DNA of 64,000 nucleotides from Nocardioides sp. cx-173 (GTDB taxonomy: Bacteria > Actinomycetota > Actinomycetes > Propionibacteriales > Nocardioidaceae), in assembly GCF_021117365.1 (NCBI RefSeq), contig NZ_CP088262.1, forward strand, positions 3,846,501 through 3,910,500. Direction: 5' to 3'. Made by a program: the position numbers and the translations under genes. The notes under the pieces were generated by a model. The model had not been told where the DNA came from. It did not search any database and was given only the letters and a program-made list of their open reading frames with translations. This document shows positions 34,073 through 43,412 of this stretch, piece by piece; position 1 is the first letter of the stretch; every line of letters starts with the position of its first letter.

Positions 34073-35434
34073 TCAGCTCCCGGCCGACCCGGAGCCTGCG
34101 AGCACCGAGAGGTGGGCGAGACCGGCGCGACGCACCAGGTCGGCGGCGACAGGCCGCGACCGCGCCGCGACCTCGGCCGGGTCCACGGCGGTGACCTCGA
34201 AGTCGAGCAGGCTCGCTCGCCCGCCGACCCAGACCTCCTTGACCTCCCGGCTGCCGGCGACGAACACCACGGCCTGATAGGGGTCATGGACGTTGGCGAG
34301 GGTCGGGCCGGTGCCGTCGAGGACGACGATGTCGGCCTGCTTGCCGGCCTCGAGCGTGCCGATCGTCGCCTCCATCCGCAGGGCACGGGCGCCGCCGATG
34401 GTCGCCATCTCCCAGGCCTCGCGCGCGCTCATCGCCGTCGCCTGCTGGTGGTGCACCCGGGCCAGGAGTGCGGCCGACTTCATCGCCTGGAGGAAGTCCT
34501 GGGAGTCGTTGGAGGCCGCCCCGTCGACACCGATGCCGACGTCGATGCCGAGCTGGCGCATCTCGGTGACGGGCGCGACGCCGCTGGCGAGGATCATGTT
34601 GGCGACGGGGTTGTGGGCGACGCCCACCCGGTGCTCGGCCATCAGCGCGCGGTCGGCCCGGTCGACCCAGACACAGTGCGCGGCGAGCGTCGGCGCCGCG
34701 AAGAGGCCCTCGTGGGCGCAGTGCCCGACCACCGTCCGGCCGGTGCGCTCGAAGGTCGCCGTGACCTCCTCGCGGATCTCCTGCATGTGGATGTGCACGC
34801 CGTGACCGCCGCCGACGGCGTACTCGACCGATGCCGCGAACATCTCGTCGCTCTGGCCACCGAGCGCCCCGATGCCCACCCGGAAGGTCTGCAGGCTGCT
34901 GCTCGCGACGGCCTCGCGGAGCGCGTCGTGCTCCTCGACCTGCCGGCCGATCGAGCGTCCGCCTCGGTCACCGGCGCCGAAGGAGAGCACGCCGCGCAGG
35001 CCGAGCTCCTCGAGAGCGTCGACGACGCCGGGTGTCACCGGCGCCGCGTCGTCGGCCGGATGGCAGACGAACATGTCGTTGGCGGTAGTGACACCGCTGC
35101 GCAGCATCTGAATGCCGGAGAGCAGGGTGCCGAGGTACGCCGAGCCGCGGTCCAGGTGCGGGCTGACGGGGTTGATCAGCGCGCAGATCCACTCCCACAG
35201 GGTGTAGTCGCTGGCGATGCCGGTGATCAGGCCCTCGGAGAAGTGCCCGTGGGTGTTGACGAAGCCCGGGGACACGATGTCGTACGCCGACCCGTGCACC
35301 TCGGCGTCGGGATAGCGCGCGACGAGGTCGGTGTACGGGCCGACCTCGACGATCCGGGCGCCCTCGACGACGACCGCGCCGTCGGCGATCGCCTCGGGGG
35401 CGAGCACCCAGCCGCCACGGATCAGGACGGTCAT
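34073..35434 (-). CDS. ATZ/TRZ-type amidohydrolase (deaminase-like), operon B copy
   Basis: A 453-residue paralogue of 15001-16422. Motifs: N-T-H-G-H-F-S-E near residue 63, H-I-H-M-Q-E near 216, A-A-H-C-V-W-V near 253, H-N-P-V-A-N-M-I-L-A-S-G-V near 275 and G-V-D-G-A-A-S-N-D near 303. The usual G-T-D-G has become G-V-D-G, and the first metal motif is H-G-H rather than H-T-H, so the substrate may differ. The metal His residues and the catalytic Asp are kept. ATG overlaps the C-N hydrolase stop. Confidence 0.9.
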   Translation of the reverse strand: MTVLIRGGWVLAPEAIADGAVVVEGARIVEVGPYTDLVARYPDAEVHGSAYDIVSPGFVNTHGHFSEGLITGIASDYTLWEWICALINPVSPHLDRGSAYLGTLLSGIQMLRSGVTTANDMFVCHPADDAAPVTPGVVDALEELGLRGVLSFGAGDRGGRSIGRQVEEHDALREAVASSSLQTFRVGIGALGGQSDEMFAASVEYAVGGGHGVHIHMQEIREEVTATFERTGRTVVGHCAHEGLFAAPTLAAHCVWVDRADRALMAEHRVGVAHNPVANMILASGVAPVTEMRQLGIDVGIGVDGAASNDSQDFLQAMKSAALLARVHHQQATAMSAREAWEMATIGGARALRMEATIGTLEAGKQADIVVLDGTGPTLANVHDPYQAVVFVAGSREVKEVWVGGRASLLDFEVTAVDPAEVAARSRPVAADLVRRAGLAHLSVLAGSGSAGS

Positions 35435-36294
35435 GCACCACGCCCGGTCGCATAGTCGTAGGCATCGGCCTGCGGGGCGACGAGGTCGCCGTACATCTCG
35501 GGGCGCCGGGCGCGCAGCAGACCGGGGACGGAGTCGAACCGCTTCGGCTCGGCCATCGAGTCGTCGTGGTCGCGCAGCCAGCGGACCCGGTCCAGGTCGA
35601 GGGTGGCGAGCACGAGCTCGCGCCGGCCCGCAAAGGCGAGGGGGTGCTCGGGGCCCGTGATCATCGCGGCACCCTGCTCCTCGCCGAAGAGGTTGTTGGT
35701 GAGGCCGACGTAGCAGAGGTTCTCGATCGCCCTCGCCTGGTTGATGATCTGCCAGTTGCGGGTCAGGCTCGTGAAGCCGCCTCCGGCCGGCGACAGGATC
35801 ACCTCGGCACCGCGCAGCGCCACGATGCGGGCGACCTCGGGGGTCCACATCTCCGAGCAGACGACGAGGCCGAAGGGCACGCCATCGATCTCGACGTTGC
35901 CGAAGGCCTCGCCCGCCGAGGTCAGGGCACCCCCGGTCTCCTCCGCGGGGATCGTCGCGGGATGGGTCCGCTCGTAGCGCAGCAGCGTCGAGCCGTCACG
36001 GCCGACGACGTACACGACGAGGCGGTTGAGCCCGTCCTCGCAGACCTCGTTGCGCGACCAGACGACGTTGATGTCGCCGGCCTTCGCGGCGGCGGCGAGC
36101 GCCGGGCCGGCGTCGTAGGAAGGGAGGTCGAGGTCGATCGGGCCGGGGCTGAACTCCGGGAAGCAGACCAGGTCCGCCCCGGCTGCCGAAGCCTCGGCCA
36201 CGAGGCCGACGGCGTGGTCGACGTTCGGGCTCCCGTCCTCGCCGTGGATGCGACGCGGCTGGGCCATGGCCAGGGTGTAGGAGGAGCGACTCAT
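35431..36294 (-). CDS. Carbon-nitrogen hydrolase (nitrilase superfamily)
   Basis: A 287-residue nitrilase-superfamily enzyme. The Glu-Lys-Cys triad appears as F-P-E-F-S (about residue 46), R-Y-E-R-T-H (about 109, where a Lys is usual) and V-V-C-S-E-M-W (about 146). The position corresponding to the catalytic Lys thus looks like Arg/Glu-Arg, which should be checked. The ATG at 36294 has a -10 box 6 bp upstream and starts operon B. Such enzymes cleave amides, carbamoyl groups or nitriles. A nitrile or amide of a deazapurine is a possible substrate. Confidence 0.85.
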   Translation of the reverse strand: MSRSSYTLAMAQPRRIHGEDGSPNVDHAVGLVAEASAAGADLVCFPEFSPGPIDLDLPSYDAGPALAAAAKAGDINVVWSRNEVCEDGLNRLVVYVVGRDGSTLLRYERTHPATIPAEETGGALTSAGEAFGNVEIDGVPFGLVVCSEMWTPEVARIVALRGAEVILSPAGGGFTSLTRNWQIINQARAIENLCYVGLTNNLFGEEQGAAMITGPEHPLAFAGRRELVLATLDLDRVRWLRDHDDSMAEPKRFDSVPGLLRARRPEMYGDLVAPQADAYDYATGRGA

Positions 36295-36470
36295 GGGGCG
36301 AGCGTAGGGACCTCCGGACGCCCAGAACCCCCGTGTAATCGGGTGTTTACGGCTCTGCCCCGTTCTTCTCATCCGTGTTACATGCACGGGGACAAGGGGA
36401 CAGGAAGCGCCTGTGTGACCTCTCCCGCATCACCCGCGCGACCACCCTTGCGGGGTCTACGGTGTGGCCC
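36295..36470. promoter_or_regulatory. Divergent promoter region between operon B and the AbrB-type gene
   Basis: Minus strand: TACGCT (36301-36306) lies 6 bp before the ATG at 36294. Plus strand: TACGGT (36458-36463) lies 7 bp before the GTG at 36471. Between them are inverted repeats CCGTG-N7-CACGG (36373-36389) and CCCG-N6-CGGG (36330-36343). These are candidate operators for the GntR-like protein of operon B. Both transcripts would be leaderless. Confidence 0.5.
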
Positions 36471-37505
36471 GTGCTCCGCTGGCTGCTGCTGCTGGCGATG
36501 GTGTCCGTCGCCTCCGCGATCCTCTCCGTCGCCCACCTCCCGACCCCGCTCCTCTTCGGTGGACTTCTGGGCGGGCTCATCTACGCCGTGTCACGTCCCC
36601 GCCGACCGCTCCAGCTGCCGGGACGGTGGTTCACCGTCGGCCAGGCGGTCGTCGGTGTGCTCGTGGGGGCGTCGGTCGACTGGGGCAGCCTGAGCTCGCT
36701 CGGCGCGAGCTGGGCGATCGTCCTGGTGGTCTCGTGCTTCTCGCTGATCGTCTCGGTGCTCGCTGGGCAGCTGCTGGTGCGCCGCGGCGTCTCGCGCGTC
36801 ACCGCGACCTTCTCCTCCATCGCCGGGGGCGCCGCCGGACTCACCGCCGTCGCCGACGAGCTCGGCGCCGACTCGCGCGTGGTGGCGTCTCTGCAGTACC
36901 TGCGCCTGCTCGTCGTGCTCGTCACGATGCCGCTGGTGGCCACCACCGTCTTCGGCGCGAGCAGCGATGCGAACCCGCTCGAGGTGGAGACCCATGCACT
37001 GCTCACCGACCTGGCCTTCGCCCTGGTGGCGATCGTCGCCGGCCTGGTCGGCGGGCGCCTGCTGCGCTTCCCCACCCCCGCGATCATCGGCCCGCTCGTG
37101 GCGGCCGCGCTGCTCACGCTCGTGCCGGTCTTCGACGATGCCCGGGTGCCCTGGCTCGTCGCCTCCGTCGGCTACGCCCTCATCGGCATCCAGGTCGGCC
37201 TGAAGTTCACCGTCGAGAGCCTGCGCCGGATCGGAGGCATGCTGCCGACCGCGCTGTTGACCATCGTCACCACGCAGGTGGCCTGTGCCGCCCTGGGCTG
37301 GGTGCTCGTCTGGACGACCGACGTCTCCCCCCTCGACGCCTACCTAGCGACGAACCCGGGCGGCATCTACGCCGTCCTGGGCATGTCCGCCGCGACCGGC
37401 GGCGACGTCACCTTCGTGGCGGCGGCCCAGATCGTCCGGCTGATCATCGTGCTCGGCAGCGCGCCGTTCGTCGCGGCGTTCCTCCGGCGGGGAGAGAGCG
37501 GCTGA
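36471..37505 (+). CDS. AbrB-family integral membrane protein (putative transporter)
   Basis: A 344-residue polytopic protein with about ten hydrophobic segments and the duplicated glycine-rich motifs of the AbrB family (P-T-P-L-L-F-G-G-L-L-G-G near residue 25 and P-T-P-A-I-I-G-P-L near 202). The family is often labelled ammonia-monooxygenase-related, but its substrates are poorly known. GTG 36471 fits a leaderless promoter; in-frame codons further upstream lack hydrophobic character. It is divergent from operon B and ends 1 bp before the ribokinase stop, so it may import or export a pathway compound. Confidence 0.82.
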   Translation: MLRWLLLLAMVSVASAILSVAHLPTPLLFGGLLGGLIYAVSRPRRPLQLPGRWFTVGQAVVGVLVGASVDWGSLSSLGASWAIVLVVSCFSLIVSVLAGQLLVRRGVSRVTATFSSIAGGAAGLTAVADELGADSRVVASLQYLRLLVVLVTMPLVATTVFGASSDANPLEVETHALLTDLAFALVAIVAGLVGGRLLRFPTPAIIGPLVAAALLTLVPVFDDARVPWLVASVGYALIGIQVGLKFTVESLRRIGGMLPTALLTIVTTQVACAALGWVLVWTTDVSPLDAYLATNPGGIYAVLGMSAATGGDVTFVAAAQIVRLIIVLGSAPFVAAFLRRGESG

Positions 37506-37506
37506 G

Positions 37507-38407
37507 TCACTCCCCCAGCAGGCGCGCGACGGACTCGGGCGTGGCCAGGGAGCCCCGCGCGCCCAGGGCGGTGACCGCGACGGCCCCCGCGGCGACCGCC
37601 CTCGCGACCGCATCGGGGAGCGACCGACCCTGCACCAACAGGGCCGCCAGCGCGCCGCAGAAGGCATCGCCCGCCCCGGTGGTGTCGACGACCTCCACCG
37701 TCGGGGCCGGCACGCGCCGGATCGCGGGACCGTCGGCGACCAGCGCACCGCCGGCTCCGACCGTCACGATCGTCGCCACGGTCGAGGCGCCGAGGACGCC
37801 GGCCGCGGCCTCGACATCGGCCAGGCCGGTCAGCTGCTCGGCCTCGACCTCGTTGACGACGAGGATCGGGGGCCGGTCCCTCCAGGCCGGCAGCCGGCCG
37901 GCGGGCGCCGCGTTGTGGACCCAGGTGGCGCCGTCGCCGATCCCGGCGGGCACTGCCTCGAGCGCCGCGCGCGGGATCTCGGCGCAGGTGAGCACGACGT
38001 CCCCCGCTGCCGGAGCCAGGCGCGAGAGCGCCGCGGCCACGTCGTCATGGGTGAGGCCGCCGGTGGCGCCGCTGGCGACGACGATGCTGTTCTCGCCATC
38101 GGCGGAGACCCAGATGAAGGCCTGCTGCGTCGGCGACGCCGCGTCGGCGATCGCCTCGCTCGTGTCGACTCCGGCGGCCCGGAGGTCGTCGAGCACGGCG
38201 GCGCCGTCGGCGTCCTCACCGAGCTTGACGACCATGGCGGTCCGCGCGCCCATCGCGGTCGCGTTGACCGCCTGGTTGCTGCCCTTGCCCCCGAAGCCGA
38301 CGAGGAGCCGGGGGGTCAGCACCGTCTCCCCCGGCGCCGGTAGCTGCGCCAGCAGCGCGGTGCGGTCGACGCCGGCCGACCCCACCACGATCACGCGGCC
38401 CCCGGGC

Positions 38408-38415
<8 letters not shown>
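37507..38415 (-). CDS. Ribokinase-like PfkB sugar kinase
   Basis: A 302-residue PfkB-family kinase. The N-terminal substrate/Mg signature is G-G-K-G-S-N-Q-A-V-N (about residues 42-51). The C-terminal catalytic motif D-T-T-G-A-G-D-A-F-C-G (about 247) contains the base Asp. Both forms match ribokinase closely. It is the last gene of operon C and overlaps the HDAC-like gene by 8 bp. It would phosphorylate ribose freed by the nucleoside hydrolase at 40098-41171 to ribose-5-phosphate. Confidence 0.9.
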
Positions 38416-39531
<1,116 letters not shown>

Positions 39532-39535
<4 letters not shown>

Positions 39536-40101
39536 GTCGTCACCACCAGGCAGCCCCCGGGGACCGTCCGGATCCGGGTGTCGGGGCACGACGAGACGGC
39601 CACCGAGACGGGTCGCAGGGCCAGCACCGAGAAGGAGTCTCCAGGGCGCTCGTTCTTCGGCCCGAACGGGTCGTAGTAGTCCGCGGTCGCCGTGGTGTTC
39701 TCCCAGAACGACGCCATCCCGGTCACCTCACGCACCGGGATGCCGAGGGCGGCCGCAACCAGCTCACGACAGCCGGCCCGCCCGTCGGCGTACGTCGCGC
39801 GACGGCACCCGGGCAGCATGATGTCGATCTCGCCCAGGGACGTGTTCTCCTCCAGCAGCAGCACCGCGGTGCCCTCGGTGTCGTGGAGCGTCTCGCCCGG
39901 CCGGACGTGGAACGGCAGCTTCGGTGGGGCGCCGTAGCGCTCGTAGCCGATCACGTTGCGGGTGATCCCCCGGTCGAACCAAGGAAAGGTCAGGTCACCG
40001 CCCGAGCGGGCGTCCGGCGTCGTGACGGTGAGCCGGTCCCCCACCGCCAGGTCGAACCGGGTCGCGTGGCCGCGGGGCACCTCGACGGTCCGGCCCGTCA
40101 C
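39532..40101 (-). CDS. DUF1989 (urea-carboxylase-associated family) protein
   Basis: A 189-residue protein of the DUF1989 family, found with urea carboxylase, allophanate and aminotransferase genes. Visible blocks are E-V-P-R-G-H-A near the N-terminus, G-D-R-L-T-V near 22, an L-P-G-C-R-R region near 107 and G-C-R-E-L-V-A-A-A near 119, with Cys/His residues that may bind metal. The enzymatic role of the family is largely unsettled. GTGA overlaps couple it to the nucleoside hydrolase and the HDAC-like gene. It probably acts on a urea- or carbamoyl-type product. Confidence 0.75.
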
Positions 40102-41171
40102 GAGGTGCCCACCCGGACGAGGTCGGCCAGCACCGAGCGCAGGCGCCGGATGAACTCCGCGCCGTCGCCCGCCGTGGCAACGTAGGCGTTGACGGGCTTG
40201 TCGAAGTGGCCCCGCCAGTCGGCGATGGTCTCGCCGGTGGTCCACTGCCCGCCCAGCTCCACGTCGACCACCGTCGACAGGGACGCGATCAGGCTCGGGT
40301 CGACCGCGGCGCCGACGACGAAGGGGTCGTGCACGTGCGCACCGTAGAAGCCGTCGTGCAGCTCGTGGAACTCGAAGTAGAAGCGCAGCGAGTCCCGCAC
40401 GAAGTCGAGCACGGGCGAGCCGAGAGCCGTGGTCATCACCTCGACATCCGTCCCTCCCGCCGCTGGGAGTCCGGTGGCGTGGGCGACCGCCAGCAGGTCC
40501 TCGGCACGGATCACGGAGGTCTCGGTGACGTCGAGGCCCATCATCGTGATCGGGACCGCACCGCGCTTGCCCGCCGCGCTCCACTGGTGCAGCACCGTGC
40601 GCGCCGCCTCGGGGTCGACGTGGATGTTCCACTCCACCCGCGGGTGCACGTTGCCGGCCTGGCTGAACGTCCCGCCCATCACGAAGACGTCACGCAGCAG
40701 CAGCGGCAGGTCGGGCTCGGCCAAGACGGCCGCGGCCAGATTGGTGAGGGGTCCGGCCGTGACCAGCGTGATCTCTCCCGGCGTACGACGGGCCTCGTCG
40801 ACCAACACCTCGATCGCCGTCCGGTCCGAGACGGAGCCACTCGGCTCGAGCACGGCGTACCCGGTGCCGGTGGGCCCGTGCGTCTCCGGGGTGATCTCCA
40901 GGCGCCGCGCGATGGGGCCGGCCGCGCCCCTGGCCACCTCGACGTGGGTGGCCCCGGCGAGCTCCAGGACGCCGAGCGTGTTGTGGACGACCTGGTCGAC
41001 GCCGACGTTGCCGGCACAGGTCGTGACGGCGACCAGGTCGACGTCGGGGTGGCCCGCGGCGTAGAGCAGCGCCAGCGAGTCGTCGATGCCGGTGTCGACG
41101 TCGAGGATGAGGCGCTGTCGGCCCCCCGGACGGAAGACCGGCGGGGGTTCGGCCTGGCGGGGTCGTCGCAC
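40098..41171 (-). CDS. IunH-family nucleoside hydrolase
   Basis: A 357-residue nucleoside N-ribohydrolase. The calcium/ribose motif D-V-D-T-G-I-D-D is at residues 24-31. V-M-G-G-T near 160, an N-I-H-V-D-P-E-A-A block near 180 and H-V-H-D-P near 280 complete the active site. GTG 41171 follows GAGAGGA. It splits a ribonucleoside into base and ribose. IunH-family QueK of Clostridioides difficile hydrolyses queuosine, and this gene is next to a Qng1 homologue, so a 7-deazaguanine nucleoside is a credible substrate. Ordinary purine nucleosides cannot be excluded. Confidence 0.92.
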   Translation of the reverse strand: MRRPRQAEPPPVFRPGGRQRLILDVDTGIDDSLALLYAAGHPDVDLVAVTTCAGNVGVDQVVHNTLGVLELAGATHVEVARGAAGPIARRLEITPETHGPTGTGYAVLEPSGSVSDRTAIEVLVDEARRTPGEITLVTAGPLTNLAAAVLAEPDLPLLLRDVFVMGGTFSQAGNVHPRVEWNIHVDPEAARTVLHQWSAAGKRGAVPITMMGLDVTETSVIRAEDLLAVAHATGLPAAGGTDVEVMTTALGSPVLDFVRDSLRFYFEFHELHDGFYGAHVHDPFVVGAAVDPSLIASLSTVVDVELGGQWTTGETIADWRGHFDKPVNAYVATAGDGAEFIRRLRSVLADLVRVGTS

Positions 41172-41182
41172 GGGTCGTCCTC

Positions 41183-42166
41183 TCAGTACCGGGTCGTGAC
41201 GGTCAGGTGGTGCGGGCGGATCAGGTCGTGGAAGGCCGACCAGAAGCGGTAGTCGACCTGGGCGTTGACGACCGGCTCGGCGCGCCGCTCGTTGAGGGCG
41301 TCGGTGATGCGCGCGCACGCCACGATCGTCTGGACCCGGATCTCGTTCTCCCAGTCCGACCCGGAGGGCACGATCTGACCGCCGTCGACCGCCGCTGCGA
41401 GCGCGGGCGAGTAGCGCAGCACCCGCAACGCCCGCAGCGCGGCCGGCACGATGTAGTCGGCGAAGACCGCCAGCGAGTCGAGGTCCTCCAACAGCACCAG
41501 CCCCAGCCGGTGCAGGGTCCAGACGCCCAGCTGGGCCAGCTTGTCGATGCGCACCGGCACGCCGTGCACGATCGAGCTGTCGTCGAACTGGGCGAACTCC
41601 GAGGTCAGCCGCTCGAGCAGGCCCGCGCCGTCGGCGTACGCCCGCGGGGGGCAGTCGGCGACGAAGGTGGCGAACCGCCCGTCGTACCGCTCGACCAGCA
41701 CGGCTCCGATCTCGTTGAGCACCCGCACGCGCTCGGCGAGCAGCGGGATGGGTCGTGGCCCGTGCAGCACCTCGGCGAGCTGTTCCTCGGTCACCGACGC
41801 GAGCCAGGCGCCCTCGAGCACCGGCACGCCGGCCGCGAGCGCCTGCTCGAAGCGCAGGAACATGCCGTCGGCGTCGACGAGCTCGCGCCCCTCGTGCTCC
41901 ACCGACCAGGGCACCCCGGTCTCGAAGTCGGTGTAGGCGAAGTTGATCGCGGTCGTCACGAGCGCGAAGTCGATCTGGTCGTCCGGATCGGTGAGGAAGG
42001 GCCGCTCCGGGTCGGGCTGGGCACCCCCGATGGGCGCGAACACCTCGAAGCACATCCAGTCGGCGACCGCCGAGACCTGCTCGTCGTCGATCGTCACGTC
42101 GCGGCAAAGCGGGCTCGCCGTCGCGCAGCTCGCGAGCACGCTGGCCTTCCAGGCGTTGCTGGTCAT
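41183..42166 (-). CDS. Queuosine-salvage protein family (Qng1/DUF2419) glycosylase
   Basis: A 327-residue protein matching the Qng1 queuosine-5'-phosphate N-glycosylase family along most of its length: I-N-F-A-Y (74-78), a Y-D-G-R-F block (161-165), F-D-D (194-196), D-K-L-A-Q (208-212, family K-R-A-Q), F-A-D-Y-I-V-P (235-241), L-R-Y-S (250-253), E-N-E-I-R (273-277) and D-Y-R-F-W (305-309). Known members release queuine from queuosine monophosphate. ATG follows AAGGAGACGAG and the gene is 49 bp after the nucleoside permease. The K-R to K-L change and other divergence allow a related 7-deazapurine nucleotide as substrate. No other queuosine genes lie in the window. Confidence 0.85.
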   Translation of the reverse strand: MTSNAWKASVLASCATASPLCRDVTIDDEQVSAVADWMCFEVFAPIGGAQPDPERPFLTDPDDQIDFALVTTAINFAYTDFETGVPWSVEHEGRELVDADGMFLRFEQALAAGVPVLEGAWLASVTEEQLAEVLHGPRPIPLLAERVRVLNEIGAVLVERYDGRFATFVADCPPRAYADGAGLLERLTSEFAQFDDSSIVHGVPVRIDKLAQLGVWTLHRLGLVLLEDLDSLAVFADYIVPAALRALRVLRYSPALAAAVDGGQIVPSGSDWENEIRVQTIVACARITDALNERRAEPVVNAQVDYRFWSAFHDLIRPHHLTVTTRY

Positions 42167-42215
42167 CTCGTCTCCTTGTGGGGTTTCATGCTTCGGATCG
42201 TCAGGGGGGAAGGGG

Positions 42216-43412
42216 TCATTCGTCGGAGCGCCGGTAGGCGATGCCGACCGCGGCGGGCGGTCTCAGGGCCTGACGCGCGACGACGAGCACGAGCAGGGTC
42301 GTCAGGTACGGCGCGACCACGACGAGCTCCCGCGGAACCGGCGGCCCCCACACGAACCAGATCAGCACGGCCAGTCCGACCACCAGGTTGCCCCAGGCCT
42401 CGGAGCCACGCCCCTGGCGCAGCAGCGACAGCGCACGCAGGGCGAGGGCGACACCACCGATGAGGAGCAGCGCCGAGACCGACGCGGCCTGCCTGGTGCT
42501 GAGCGCGTCGGTGAAGCCGAAGAGCAGACTGCCACCGAGGACTCCGCCCGGCGTCCAGTTGCCGAAGAGCACCGTCGCCAGGCCGATGAACCCCCGGCCC
42601 GCCACCTGGCCCTCGCGATACACCGACGAGGCGGCGACCACGAGGTAGGCGCCGCCGAGGCCGGCCAGGGCTCCGGAGATGGCCTGGGACTGGTAGCGGA
42701 TGCGGTACGGCGAGACACCGAGGGAGTCGGCCGCCGACGGGTTCTCTCCGCACGCCCGCACGTGCAGGCCGAAGCGGCTGTGGGCGAGGGTCCACCACGT
42801 CACGGGGACGAGGAGCAGGCCGATGATGGTCGCGACCGAGACGTCGGTGACCAGGCCGGTCAGGATCCGCGCCCACGCCGAGAGGAACGGCAAGCCCGCG
42901 TCCGCGACCGGGTCGAGCAGCCACGAGGCGCCCGGGAGCGTGACGGTGGGCACCGGCTCGAGCGTCGGGCTCTGGCTGATGCTGCCGCCGTCCTGCTGGG
43001 CGAAGGTGATCGACGACAGGAAGCGCACGACGCCGAGGGCGGCCATGTTGATGACGATGCCGGCGATCGCCTGATCGACGCCCCAGGCGAGCGTGATGAC
43101 CGCGTGCAGGAGCCCGGTCAGCACCCCGCCGACCACCCCACCGACCAGCGCGGCCCAGGGGCCGTACTGGAGTCCGACGAAGGCACCGGTCCAGCCGCCG
43201 ATGATCATCATCCCGTCCAGCCCGAGGTTGAGCGTTCCGGAGCGCTCCGCCCACAGGCCGCCGAGGCCGGCGAGCAGGATCGGCACGGAGAAGCGCAGCG
43301 TGGCGCCGGCCAGCCCGGCCGAGGTGAGGTCGGGGGCGTCCGCGAGGTACGCCGCGACCGGCAGCGCCAGCGCGACGACGACGAGCACCCACCACCAGGA
43401 GAACCGGGTCAC
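42216..43412 (-). CDS. BMP-type nucleoside ABC importer, permease 2
   Basis: A 398-residue BPD_transp_2 permease with about ten membrane spans. The family hallmark G-E-N-P-S-A-A-D-S-L-G is near residue 228, and the N-terminal G-L-W-A-E-R-S-G-T-L-N-L-G-L-D-G is near 52. This matches the second permease of guanosine/purine-nucleoside importers (YufQ/NupQ type). GTG 43412 overlaps the stop of permease 1. It forms the heterodimeric channel with its neighbour. Confidence 0.93.
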   Translation of the reverse strand: MTRFSWWWVLVVVALALPVAAYLADAPDLTSAGLAGATLRFSVPILLAGLGGLWAERSGTLNLGLDGMMIIGGWTGAFVGLQYGPWAALVGGVVGGVLTGLLHAVITLAWGVDQAIAGIVINMAALGVVRFLSSITFAQQDGGSISQSPTLEPVPTVTLPGASWLLDPVADAGLPFLSAWARILTGLVTDVSVATIIGLLLVPVTWWTLAHSRFGLHVRACGENPSAADSLGVSPYRIRYQSQAISGALAGLGGAYLVVAASSVYREGQVAGRGFIGLATVLFGNWTPGGVLGGSLLFGFTDALSTRQAASVSALLLIGGVALALRALSLLRQGRGSEAWGNLVVGLAVLIWFVWGPPVPRELVVVAPYLTTLLVLVVARQALRPPAAVGIAYRRSDE

